A DNA stretch of 23,963 nt from Acanthamoeba sp. SK_2022b. Lineage: Eukaryota; Discosea; Longamoebia; Acanthamoebidae. How positions within the stretch are numbered: the first letter of the stretch is position 1; every line of letters starts with the position of its first letter. Location of the stretch: positions 1 through 23,963 of the forward strand of contig JANDJZ010000706.1 in assembly GCA_027943245.1 (NCBI GenBank). The letters are read 5' to 3'. The translations under genes and the position numbers were made by a program. The notes beneath the pieces are model-generated. The model saw nothing but the letters and a program-made list of their open reading frames with translations, ran no database searches and was not told where the DNA came from. Below, piece by piece: positions 7,748 to 17,727 of the stretch.

Positions 7748-9240
7748 CTATTTTGTTTCTGCGCGTTCTCGGCGTCCTTGGCGGAGGCAGCGGCGGAGGC
7801 GTGTTGGCCTCGAGTCGCGAGAGGGCCAGTAGGGCGCAGCCCCAATTGATGAGCGCGCCGACGATGAGGGTGTCCCTCTTCTTCTCCCGAAGCAACCGCG
7901 TGCACGCCTCGTACTTGGCCATGGCCTCGCGGAGCAGCTTCTCCGAATCGGACAAGTTGCCCAGCTCCTCGTGGATGCGCGCGTGATTGCGGAGGCCGTT
8001 GCCCCAGCGCCTTGTGGTCGTTCGAGTCCAAACGGAGGCACACCGACAGCTTGTCGTAGGCCTCGGCCAGGGCCACGTTGCCCTGCTGGGCGCGGAGCAC
8101 GTCCAGCTAGGCAAAGACCGTCGCCAGATTCCAGAGCACACACGCGTCGGGCTTGAGCCCGCCCAGGGCGTAGGCGTAAGCCTCGGCCGAGAGCCGGTAG
8201 AACTGCATCGCCTCCTGTCCGCCCTTGGTCGGCGCTAGCTCGGCCAGAGCGTCGGCCTCGATTCACATTCCCTCCCCCCGCATAACACACGCGCACCAAG
8301 TGAGGGAAAGGAGGGGGGTACCTCGGTATGGCGTACATGTGCTTGGCCTTGACGAGGATCTCCTCCAGCATTTCGGGCTCAAAGGGCGTCGAGTGCGGTG
8401 CGGTCTCGAGCGAGAGGCCCGGGTGGAACACGATCCTGGTGAGGTGCTGCCGCCGGAGGTAGAGCGCCTCCATCCGCGGTCGTGCGCGGGCCGCAGCCGA
8501 ACACCAAGTTGAAGAAGGCCAGCACCAGCGCCCTGTACTGCCTCTCCTGCTCCCGTCGATGTCGTCACCGATACTAGTCCAGGCCTCACGAGGTCGGCAG
8601 GGGAAGGGTGAAGGGAGGGCCCGACGCATCTCCAAGCCTTGCATGACCCGCATCTCGGCGCGCCGCTTCAGCACGCGGACGATTTCCAGCAGGAGCAGGT
8701 CCCTGCTCCACTGGTCGTCATCGCGCGCGCGCACGCGGGCGATGTGTCGTACGTTGATTCCCGCTCGATGGACCTCGTCTATCAAGTGCGTGCCGGTGAA
8801 GCCGGCCGAGTTGAACGCCGGCAGCTGGGCCGCAAACTCGGGGATCACGTGGTGGAACAGGTGTCGTGTAGCTTCCTGCACTTCGGCGTTGTGGATATCC
8901 GCATCGTGCTCTCCTAAGGCGGTGAAGGCGTCCGACGACCGCGGCGCGCCGTATTTGGAGACGAACTCGCCGCGCAGCAGCTTGAACAAGAACCCGCCCT
9001 TGACTGATCGGTCGGGCGTTTCGCACGGCCACATTCGCGACCACATAAAGCTTGCTGTCTCTCCCCTGCAGTGGCCAATAGAAGCCCGTCAGTCGGCTTG
9101 AAGTGTGTGTGTGTGTGGTGCAAACAGAAGAACATGTGCGTGCCTGATGTCCTTCCACATCGCACAGCCAAGCAGTTTGGCGAGGTGATCATCCGCGAGC
9201 GCAATCTGCCCTACCAAAAGAATGAAGGTGGCCGGTGTCG
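7748..9240 (-). pseudogene. Decayed CLU-domain gene with TPR-like C-terminal part
   Basis: Reading the minus strand, the fragments resemble the CLU (clustered mitochondria) domain. They are DSKLYVV then, in another frame, WPCETPDRSVKG...FLFKLLRGEFV (the D-G-R-Y-x-L-D...LRPE block), HNAEVQEATRHLFHHVIPEFA, HLIDEVHRAGINVRHIARV (CLU 'LI..MH..GIN.R.LG.V'), LLLLEIVRVLKRRAEMRVMQGLEM, and ALVLAFFNLVFG. Downstream, AMQFYRLSAEAYAYALGGLKPDA and AEAYDKLSVCLRLDSNDHKAL look like tetratricopeptide helices. There is an in-frame TAG at about 8107-8109, a frame change near 9030, another after LVFG near 8490 and one after HKAL near 8010, none at good GT-AG sites. Functional CLU proteins bind mRNAs for mitochondrial proteins. 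No start codon with intact flanks is visible. A live gene with sequencing errors is the alternative. Confidence 0.65.
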
Positions 9241-9437
9241 CCCGTCCTTCGTGTGGATATTGAACATCACCTGCAGGCGGGCCAGGGACATTTGGAACAT
9301 CCGAAGAGAAAGAGTCGCAGAGATAAGAAGGCGGGGCACCCCTTGAAGGTAAAACGTAAAAGCCGGAAAATTACAAGGACGCGGGGAGAGGGCTCACGCT
9401 CCAGAACCCTCACGGGGCTTCTCCCTGTCCGCACAAA

Positions 9438-9461
9438 CTACTACTACTACTACTACTACTT
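9438..9461 (+). repeat. (CTA)n microsatellite
   Basis: Eight tandem CTA units lie in the spacer just downstream of the phospholipase D-like gene. The spacer 9241-9514 shows no other feature. Confidence 0.8.
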
Positions 9462-9514
9462 CATCTAACCGTGAGTGCGCCCGTGTGTTTCGCTCGGCTC
9501 CAACAGTGGTCGCT

Positions 9515-12251
9515 CTAGTAGTGCTTGAGCTGCGAGCCGTAGGTGATCGGGTCGAGAGCAAAGGCACGGCCCTGCAGCGGTTTCCCTGCGCCGATGAGAC
9601 CAAACACGTACACGCGCGCGTTGGCAAAAACGAACGGACGGCCTGCGGGCGATCGCAAGACAGCTTTGGGGGGGGAGGGAGAGACGCACTGTTGCGGAAC
9701 GCCTGGCCGTTGGACTTGGCCACGCGCTGTAGCGCCGCCACCATCTCCACGTCGGTCATCCCGTCGGTGTCGACTTGAAGTGTCGGGAGAGGTCCCACCA
9801 TCACAAGTCATGGTCACGAAACGAGAAGGGAGATGCGAGAGAGAATGAATGATTGGGGGTTGGAGGGGAGGTTACCGTCCGAGTGCTCGTGAACGAGGTC
9901 GGCGAGAAGGCGAATGGCGGTGGGCCGGTCCCACACGGAGATGTTGAGCTCGGTGTGGTCCTTCTCCATGGAGAGGTCCACCAAGTTGGCGCTCCCGCCC
10001 GTGAACCACTCCCCGTCGACGATGGCCAACTGCGCCCACCGACCAACACACGTCATGTGCATACAAGGTATGGAGGGTGGAGGCGCGGGCTTCTCTCCAA
10101 CACAAGACGAGGCGGCGGGACAGGCAAGATGGCGTGCCTTGGAGTGGACGTATTCGATCTGGTAGCCCACGTGCCTAGCGGGATTGGCCACCGCCAGCCC
10201 GGCCAATACGAAGCTGTCAAACCCAGCCAGCCGCCTCAGCCTTTCCCACACGTCGGCGTAGCGCGGCTTGGTCGCTGCACGGCCGACCACCATTCCTGCC
10301 GACGTCAGCCGGGTTGGTCAGAGGAGGTTTGGGGGCATCGGGACAGAAGTGTCATTGGGGGAGCGTGCCGGCGGTGTCGCTTCCCCTCTGCTCTCTGTCC
10401 ACCGGGCGTGGGCCTCGTATTCGGCGGCCACGGCCCGCATGACCAGCGCCGGAGCCATGTAGGCCACCAACACCCTGTTGGTGGTTTGGGGGGGGGGGGC
10501 ACGCGCCGCGCGTTGGTGTATAAACACTGGCGAAGACGAGAGATGCCCCACCGCGGGGAGGGAGGCTTACCCCCGCTCGAGGGCCTGTATGAGGAGGTCG
10601 AGCAGCAGTGGATGGGCCACGTGCTGGTTCTCGATGTAGATCGTCCTCTTGGCCGCACCGAACGCTGCCATTCCATGACGGTGTCAATATTGAAGAGAGC
10701 AAGAGAGTCGTGGCGAGCACGTGTAGTGGCGTGTGGAGGCGTGAGCTTACCCAGCTTGTACTGCTCGAAGATGCTCTGCTCTCCCTCGGCGATGTCGAGC
10801 GTGGGCCCGGAGAAGCCGGGCGGCAGGACGGCGGGCGTGGCGTCGCTGTACCCGCCCCTGCTCCGCGGTCGGACCGATCGCTGCACCTGCACCACCGCGT
10901 TGCCTGCGGTGTCGACACCACGCGCCGTCGGTGATGGGGAGGGGGGAAGGGGGGGGGGGTGAGCTCGCCCACAGCGACCACGTGGTGGGGTTCCCATGGC
11001 GATGGCGGCATACCGCGCGGTGAAGGCGGCGACAAAGTCGATGGGAACGGGAGAGCGTCGGCCCGCTCAAGGGAGGGCCAGTGGCCGCCCTCCATGTGGT
11101 GGTCCAACGCTCCGTTCCACCGCTGCACAAAGTGGTGGTGCACGTCGGTCGCTGCGGAGAGGTGGGTCAACAACGGAGCAGCGCGCGCGCTCGCGTGGAT
11201 GAGCATTGGGGAGCTCTAAAGAGGGGGGGGGTGTACCGGAAGGCCCCTGGAGCTCGAAGAAGGTGTCGTGGTTGTGGTGGTCCACCGGAGCGCCGGGCGG
11301 ACAGGGCAAGTGTTCGGGCGTGACCATCCCGCCGGAGCCCATGCCTATCCCGCCCACGAAGGCCACCTCGCCGGTTTCCTGTCGAGCCGCGTTAAGCCCA
11401 CGCTTTCAAGAGCCAGGCACACGCGCGCGCACATAGAGAGGGAGATGGCGCGCGCGCGCGCCAGTTGCTGCACACCGACCTGGCCAGCGTCGATCAGGAA
11501 CGACTTCTCGTGGTGGCAGTGCGGAGCGTCATCTGTGAGCAGCCCATCGAAATGGTGAGCACGCATCAACGGGACATGAGACGGAGAGTGAAAAAAGGAG
11601 AGGGAGAGAGGGAGGGAGGGAGGGAGGCCGCGCACTGGACTGGTCCCAGCGGATGAGGATGCCGCAATCGAGTCGCTGCTCGTCGCCCTGCTGGTGCAAC
11701 CGCCGCAGCCACTCGTGGCTCGCCGCCGTGTTCGGGAAATGCGAGTCCTTGAAGAAACGCGTGTTGGACCAGAACCTGCGCGCGCACGCCACGCACACGG
11801 TGTTGGCGGGGGGGGGGGCGGCGGTCAGGTGACATGGCCGCGCGCGCGCGGGCGTGGGCGGCACACATACAGGAGGCGAACGTCGACGCCACGCGCGGCC
11901 ACGCGACGCAAAAGGGTCCAGAAGTGGCCGTCGTCCTCGCCCGAGCCCTCGAAGCCGGGGAAGACGAAGGAGCGGTAGTCGATGAAGGAGACTCCTATCC
12001 ACACGCGGGCGCGGGCGTCCTGGATGGCAGCGCCGATGCGCGTGAACGCCGGAATGCCATCCACGAGCGGCCTTGGAATGCCACCCACCGAAGAGAGTCA
12101 GAGAGAGCCACGCGCACGCGAGTGTTGGAGCACCTCAACTGGTGAGCAGGCTGGTAGGGTACCTAACGTAGTTGCCGCTGCGCGGAGGATAAGACGCAGA
12201 GGCACCAAACGGCACGGGCGGCACGGTGTCCTCGGAGGAGGGGTTGAGCAT
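9515..12251 (-). CDS. Phospholipase D-like protein with two HKD motifs; one unresolved exon junction
   Basis: Exons in transcript order are 12251-12163, 12071-11871, 11775-11636, 11532-11480, 11378-11237, 11151-11014, 10903-10751, 10664-10571, 10474-10403, 10295-10138, 10029-9876, 9773-9690 and 9642-9515, about 535 aa. HKD1 is HEKSFLID (His151, Lys153, Asp158), followed by [15 protein letters not shown]2 is HSK|LAIVD followed by [19 protein letters not shown]. Also seen are [20 protein letters not shown] and [10 protein letters not shown]...IYIENQHV, all usual in PLD/cardiolipin-synthase-type phosphodiesterases. Substrate is unknown; hydrolysis or transfer of a phosphodiester head group through the two catalytic histidines is expected. 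No signal peptide is seen. HKD2 is split by a GC-AG intron (AAG|GCACGC). Between exons 9 and 10 no canonical donor in the needed phase exists, so the total is one base off: a sequence error, a rare splice site, or early decay. Confidence 0.78.
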
Positions 12252-12742
12252 GGTGGCGCAGAGGGCAGGGTGATTGTGGGTTGGCCTTTGTGGGTTTCAG
12301 GAAGTACGCAGGGACGTGGCAGGTCTGCAGCGAAAAGAAAACAAATATACGCTTGGAATGCCAAGCTATCTGCCAACCAACACGCCGAACTGCCCGTACA
12401 CCAGGTTAACTTGAGGAGAACACACTTCTTTTTCTTTTTTTTATTTTTATTTTCAAAATAAAATAAAAAAAATAACAACAGACACTGTGACACAGTGCCA
12501 TTTTGGGTCTGCACCGACAACCAGCTCGTAACCCGCTTTTAGTCGTGTAGCTGAGAATTACCCACTACAACCGCAAGCTCGTGGCCAAAAACAGAGAGAG
12601 GGAGGAGAGGATTGGGAAAAGGGGGACAAAACACCGACGAAGAGAGGAAGACACGCGGAGAAGGGGAGGGGGGGGGGGATCGAGGGGGCTCGGCCCCGCG
12701 GAAGGCCCGGCCTCCCCTGATTGGGGAGGGGGGGCTTGCTGC
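12252..12742. other. Spacer between the PLD-like and OSBP-related genes
   Basis: Both flanking genes run leftward, so this contains the 3' UTR of the OSBP-related gene and the promoter of the PLD-like gene. A TTTTTTATTTTTATTTTC stretch at about 12435-12452 reads as AATAAA-rich on the minus strand and is a likely poly(A) region. The rest is GA-rich low complexity near 12590-12680. No gene is seen. Confidence 0.45.
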
Positions 12743-14902
12743 TCAGGCCGGCCTCTTCGAGCGGGCTGCGGCCGCGCCTTCCGCCCTCAATCGGGCCTCC
12801 CTTCTCTGTTTCTCCTCCAGCTTGACCTTGAGCCTGGAGCCATCATCGTTGGGGGGGGATCGGAGTAACCGCGCCAAGTCAGTCGAGGCAGAGCGAGAGA
12901 GAGAGAGAGAAAGAGAGAGAGGAGAGAGCGGAGGGGGGGGAGGAGTTACCGTTGGGCTTCTTCCTCGTCTCCGCGCAGGAGGGCCTGCAGGTCCTCTCGA
13001 TATCTACAATCCGACGGGAGCGGGTCGTCCGCAGGTCGGATGGACCACGGCGCCACCTCCTTGAGGTCCCAGTACCTGTGCCGACCACGACCACCACGCC
13101 GGTCCCCGTGATACGATCAGACCCGAGTGGGGGGGGAGAGAGAGAGAAGACGAGGCGGGCCAGCAAGTACCTCTTGCCATCGACGTCGATGTGGGATAGC
13201 CAGGACCCCTCCACCTTGGCGAGCACGTCTTTCTTGTTCTTCGTGCGCGTGCTCATCCGGTAGATGTCGCCCTGCGGTGCCACGAACCGAGCGTCGCGGT
13301 GGAGGGGCGGGTTGGGGGGGGGGCAATGAGCAGGCGTCGATGGGAACAGATCACCCGCGAACGGAAGGCATACGCTGCGCCAGTCCGACGTGCTTGGGCG
13401 TGGAGAACCAGGAGGCCACCCATCCCGGGGCCTCGAACGTCAATTCGCAGCTGCAGAGACACGACGAGCCCAACACCGGTGGTGGTGAGACGAGAGGTTT
13501 GCCCCGGGGCAGAGCCACTGAGGAGGAGGAGGAAGAAGAAGAAGAAGAGGCGGGCGCACGCGAGGTCGTTCTTCTTGTCGGTGAAGGTGATGGAACCGCC
13601 GTAGTCCTGGATGCGGTCGCCCCAGATGAGGCCCTTGAAGATGGCGTGGGGCAAATCGATCGAGATCACGGTCCCTGCACAACAACACCCCGGCGCACCA
13701 CGATCAGCTCGCCGTGTCGTGTCGTGTCGTGTCGTGTCGTGCCGTGTCGTGCCGTGTCGTGTCGTGTCGTGTCGTGTCGTGTCGTGTCGTGTCGTGTCGT
13801 GTCGTGTCGAACCGCACCATCGGCGGGGAACTCGACGAGGTTGGGTCCCTTCTGGAGGCCGTGGATGACGTTGCCCTTCCAGTGGGCCGAGAAGATGCCG
13901 TAGCCGTACAGCCGGTAGGCGTCGTCGGGCGGCAGCACCTGGAAGTTGGACGCCGGCGGGTGGTGCGACGACTGCTCGCAGTACACCGCCGTGCCGTCCT
14001 CGAAGAAGGCCTGGTGCGTCTCGCCTGCGTGGACGCACACGTGGTGTCGACGTGAGCTCAGCAAGGCGGCGCGACAACGTGTGCTGTAGGGAGAGGCTTG
14101 TACCGAGAATGGGGTTGAAGGGCTTCTTTTGTGTGGCGGTGAGGTGCAGGCCGGCAACGCTGAAGGCGATGACGTGCTTCAGACGCTCGATGGGATCGGT
14201 GGCCTCTGTCGTGTGCGGTCGAGTCAGGAACACGGTCACACTACGCGCCAGATGGGGGAGGGGGGTTTGGGGCGGGGTAGACAGGAGAGGGCACCCGCGG
14301 CCTTGCGAAGGAAGTGTGGGGCAAAGGAGAAGCCATCGGCAAGACGCTCGAGGAAAGATCGAGGTTCGAACAAGTAGACTGTGCATGCGTTAAAAAAAAA
14401 AAAAAAAAAAAAAAAAGATTAGACCTACAACGCCAAAGCGTAAGGGCTAAAGTGGTCTGGGGGAGAGTGAGACACACCTGGCAGAGCGATCTTGGTGAGA
14501 TCCTTGCCCTCTAGAATGTTTTGTCCAAGCTGCTTCAACACATCAACGGCCACGCTGTGTAGAAATTAAATATCAAATTTTTGTTTGTTTAATTTTTGAT
14601 CAAAAAATAAACATGAACTGACATTGAGATTGAATTTAGAAAAAATTAAACCTCGATCAAACCTACCTGCGTTGCTTCTTAAGCTCCACATCATCTATCC
14701 ATTGAAGGCCGCCCGAAGGGTGGGGTTTGTTGGTGGTGAAGATGCGTCGCTGCAGCTCCACTCCTGTGGGCGGAGCATGGGGTGCATCCGAGGCAGAGGA
14801 GCCTCGCTGTGGCTGGTATTGGCCCTCGCCACTGAGCTTAAAGCGCTCGATGTCGCGCGTAACATCATCGACCTCACCACCACCTGTCTCTTGCTGTTCC
14901 AT
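12743..14902 (-). CDS. Oxysterol-binding-protein-related protein (short ORP)
   Basis: Ten exons in transcript order are 14902-14667, 14554-14478, 14378-14295, 14205-14104, 14024-13818, 13674-13560, 13450-13363, 13271-13171, 13075-12950 and 12833-12743. They join to 408 aa. The OSBP signature EQSSHHPP is at residues 183-190. Flanking ORP blocks are EPRSFLERLADG, DPIERLKHVIAFSVAGL, KPFNPILGET, HWKGNVIHG, CELTFEAPGW and DPLPSDCRYREDL near the C-terminus, ending in a basic coiled segment. It has only the lipid-binding domain (no PH or ankyrin), like yeast Osh4 and plant ORPs, which exchange sterol and PI4P between membranes. An acidic N-terminal helix (residues 1-25) precedes the domain. The exon 7 donor is the weakest (TCC|GTTCGC, chosen for phase). 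One intron holds the (CGTGT)n minisatellite, and another an A-run on the plus strand. Confidence 0.9.
13713..13809. repeat. (CGTGT)n pentanucleotide minisatellite inside an ORP intron
   Basis: About 19 units of GTCGT/GTGTC phase lie in the 143-bp intron 13817-13675, with two variant GTGCC units near 13740-13752. On the transcribed strand it reads CGACA. Flanking exons join in frame without it. Confidence 0.9.
14391..14416. repeat. Homopolymer A run in an ORP intron
   Basis: A run of about 26 A on the plus strand reads as poly-T just upstream of the CAG acceptor at 14379-14380 in the minus-strand ORP transcript, acting as its pyrimidine tract. Confidence 0.7.
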
Positions 14903-15215
14903 TTTTCAAATTAGTTCCGTGCTCCACCTCTCTTGCTCTCTTTTTCACCAGAAGCAAAGCTTAGCCGATTTCAAGCTGCCGTAGGTGATGAACGCGAGGC
15001 TTAATGGAGAGATTGAACGATCACTTGGCAAAGCTTGGCCTGAGCTGGCGGGACTACCGAAATCTCGGCGGCGCTCCGATAATGCCACGTCAGCAAAAAT
15101 GGGGAAAAGCTTCCTTTGCGATTGTGATGACATGGTACAGCAGCCAACAGGCTCCAAGGCCCTTGGGTCTCACTGCGAGGCAGAGCCAACCAAGGTTGTG
15201 GAAGAAGTGCTCGAT
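14903..15215. other. Spacer upstream of the ORP gene
   Basis: This contains the promoter of the minus-strand ORP gene and the 3' UTR of the cortactin-like gene. Open frames here show no family motif. Nothing else is seen. Confidence 0.4.
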
Positions 15216-16018
15216 TTAGTTACGGGGCTTGTCCTGGCCGTAGGAGGAGCCCACTTCGTGCTTCCTGTCGTTGCGCAGAAAGGGGAACGCGGAATAGAGA
15301 GAAGACTCGTGAGAACGACAGCGCGTGCGGGATCGGGAACGCTGGCCACGAACGCGCGACAAAGGCGCCAAGAAATAAGAAGAAGCACGCACTTGGTAGA
15401 GAAGTCCTGCGCTACGTAAGTCTCGTGCTGGTTTGTCACCTGCTGACGAAGGCTGTGAAGGTTCTGCACCTCCTTGCCGTCCTACAAATGCGCAACAACC
15501 GTGGTTGAGCTGGCTTATTTCTAGTGATATTCTTTATATTTAAATTGTAAATAAAAAAGAAAAAATGATATTATATTGAAGGTATTGTGAGTTGTTTAAT
15601 GGTGGCAAACCTGTGGCAAAGTAGCGGCGCCCCACCTCTGGTCCTTCTCGGAGATGCTGTCATTCACAGGGAAAAAATATATTAACAAACAAATACGAAA
15701 AAATATTCATTTGCGACCGCGCCACAGAAAGAGGGGAAGCGTACGGGTTCTACGATTACATAATTTGGAAGAGCGATTACATAATTGGGAAGTAGGAAAA
15801 ATGCATGAGTTGAACGATGAGAATAAGAAAAGTAATAGAGGAGGGGGGAGGGGGCATACGGCAGGCTCCTGTAGAAAAAGCAGAAGTGAGAACCAGCGAT
15901 AAAATAAATGTAAAAGCAAGATTCAACGTACGGGATCCGTTTCCCAGTCATCGTCTTCTTCACTCTGGTGGTGGAGCTCAGGAGCACCGTGCTCATGGGT
16001 TCTGCCGTAGACGGACAT
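15216..16018 (-). CDS. Small cortactin N-terminal-like protein (Arp2/3-binding acidic region)
   Basis: Exons as read are 16018-15932, ~15656-15611, 15481-15393 and 15264-15216 (stop TAA), about 90 aa. Exon 1 ends EEDDDWETDP, exon 2 carries ISEKDQRWGAATLPQ, exon 3 GKEVQNLHSLRQQV...NQHE, and exon 4 HEVGSSYGQDKP. This order mirrors cortactin/HS1: DDWETDP, then SEKEQRWG, then a helical H..LR..V.QEH segment, then a short S-Y-G piece where the actin-binding repeats would begin. In cortactin the DDW binds and activates Arp2/3; the repeats and SH3 domain are absent here. The exon 1/2 junction does not resolve: exon 1 ends in phase 0 at a good GTACGT donor, while the only AG (GAATGACAG) enters exon 2 in phase 2. 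So a missed mini-exon, an unusual acceptor or a frame break is possible. An E2F-like GCGCCAAA lies ~75 bp upstream. Confidence 0.62.
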
Positions 16019-16410
16019 GACGAATTTCTTAGCGAGAAGTGGAATGGAGAAGAGGAAGCGCTGGCGACGAGCGAAGTAAAAACTTCGCCTGCGCCAAATT
16101 GCACCAATGGTAAGTGTGGACCACGTTTCCGCCGATGTAGCGACAAGAACGAGCCAGTCTACAAAAAATGGAGGCGTTGGGGCAGGCCTTTTCTGGTTTT
16201 TTCTTCTTTTTGAGTAGCGAACAACAAGCCAGGATGTACGTGCCACCTCTCCCAACTCCCCATCCCAGATGCCGGAGTAGAGGATCATACATAGATTGAG
16301 TGTGAAAGAGTGGTCTCCTTTGCGCAAATGTAATGGCGAATGCTTCATGATGGCTGATGATGCGATCATCCGCGGATCGTACACCCACACAGCAATCAAC
16401 TACAGAGAAG
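16019..16410. promoter_or_regulatory. Divergent promoter region, cortactin-like (-) and zinc-finger (+) genes
   Basis: This shared upstream region holds GCGCCAAA at 16091-16098 (E2F-type TTTGGCGC on the minus strand) and CCAAT at 16104-16108, both close to the minus-strand start. No clear TATA box or other gene is seen. Confidence 0.4.
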
Positions 16411-17260
16411 ATGGACTTTAAGCCTGGAGATTGGAACTGCGCCAACTGCAAAGATCACAACTTCGCCTCGAGGAACGCCTGCCGTAAGTGCGGTACCCCG
16501 CGCGAGGGCGGTGCTCCCGTTGGCGGCGGTCAGTCTTGGGGTGGACGCTACGGCGGCGGCGGCGGCGGCGGCTACTCGGGCGGCGGCGGATACGGCGGCT
16601 CGAGGAGGCCTGGAGATTGGGACTGCGAGAGCTGCGGTGATCTCAACTTTGCCTCGCGGAGGGAGTGCCGCAAATGCAACGCCCCCAAGCCCGCTGGTGC
16701 TGAGTCGGGTGGCGGCTATGGCGGCTACTCTGGCGGTGGTAGCGGCTATGGCGGCGGCGGTTACGGCGGTGGCAGCGGCTATGGTGGCGGTGGACGTCCG
16801 GGAGACTGGTACCGTGGCCCTTCATTTTCATTTCTTCGCATTTCGATTTTTTAGGCCCTTCGTTCGCCGTTCTGGACTCAATTCTCATGATCATGAGAAT
16901 CGAGAATGTTGTCTGCTGGAGAAATTCAACACCTGGATCTTCACTGATAGATCTCTATACGTGTGAAATGTGATGCGCAGGTACTGCCCGGACTGCAGCG
17001 ACATGAACTTTGCCTCGCGCGACGCGTGCAGGAAGTGTGGCGCGGCCAAGCCTATCGGTGGCGGTGATGACGGTGGTCGTGGCGATGGAGGCTACGGCGG
17101 TCGCGGCGGCTATGGTGGTCGGGGTGGTGGCTACGGCAGCGGCGGCGGTGGCGGCGGCTTTGGCGGCGAGCGACCCGGCGACTGGTACTGCCCGGGCTGC
17201 AGCGACATGAACTTCGCCTCGCGAATGGAGTGCCGCAAGTGCGGCACCGCCAAGCCATAA
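16411..17260 (+). CDS. Four-finger RanBP2-type zinc-finger protein with Gly/Tyr-rich linkers
   Basis: Exons 16411-16808 and 16981-17260 give 225 aa; the splice (GACTG|GTACCG to GCGCAG|GTACTGC) rebuilds GDWYC inside finger 3. Four copies of the W-x-C-x2-C-x3-N-F-A-S-R-x4-C-x2-C finger occur at about residues 8-27, 70-89, 133-152 and 199-220. The linkers are (GGY/GYG)n and RGG-like. These fingers bind single-stranded RNA with GGU-type specificity in ZRANB2, TAF15 and plant homologues, and the Gly/Tyr linkers suggest RNP-granule association. Nuclear RNA processing is inferred. An upstream in-frame ATG at 16357 would add 18 unlike residues; ATG 16411 starts the first GDW unit cleanly. Codon use is strongly C/G-ending. 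Confidence 0.88.
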
Positions 17261-17727
17261 GGCGTCCCCATGGGACACAACGAGGCACACCAGCCTGACC
17301 CTCCAAGGGCGCGCGCGTGCGTGCCGGTGGTGGAGGACACATGTGCCCACAATGGGCCATCTGTCACCCAACGCCGCTGCGAAACACGCGCGTCCTCAAC
17401 TGTACGACGGAAAGAGGAGAGAGAAAGAGTGCGAGAGATCATCAAGTAAAGAGTCAGGCGTCATGCTGTTCCACGCACATCGCGTTGTTGTTATTTTGTC
17501 GACCACCACGCAGGAAAACACATTTTCCCTGCACTGGTCCGTTGGCCAGTCAGAAGGAAAAGGAGGGGAAAAACACGGGGGACTGTTCCGCACGGCTCCG
17601 CTCGTACTAACGCAACCGAACCATTCAACGGCCTTGACCTCCATCTTGCCTCCCACTGCCTCGATTAACGCTACATTTGCGGAGAGAATCGTGGGTCAAT
17701 CACCAATAATCACCACCATAAAGAGCG
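17261..17727. other. Spacer between zinc-finger and membrane-protein genes
   Basis: The flanking genes are in tandem on the plus strand, so this holds the 3' UTR of the first and the promoter of the second. Open frames lack motifs; a GCGCGCGTGCGTGC stretch lies near 17311. No RNA gene is recognised. Confidence 0.4.

Noticed and set aside
13611..14055. Plus-strand frames with repeated SCRVV units
   Set aside because: They are translations of the (CGTGT)n intronic array opposite the ORP gene.
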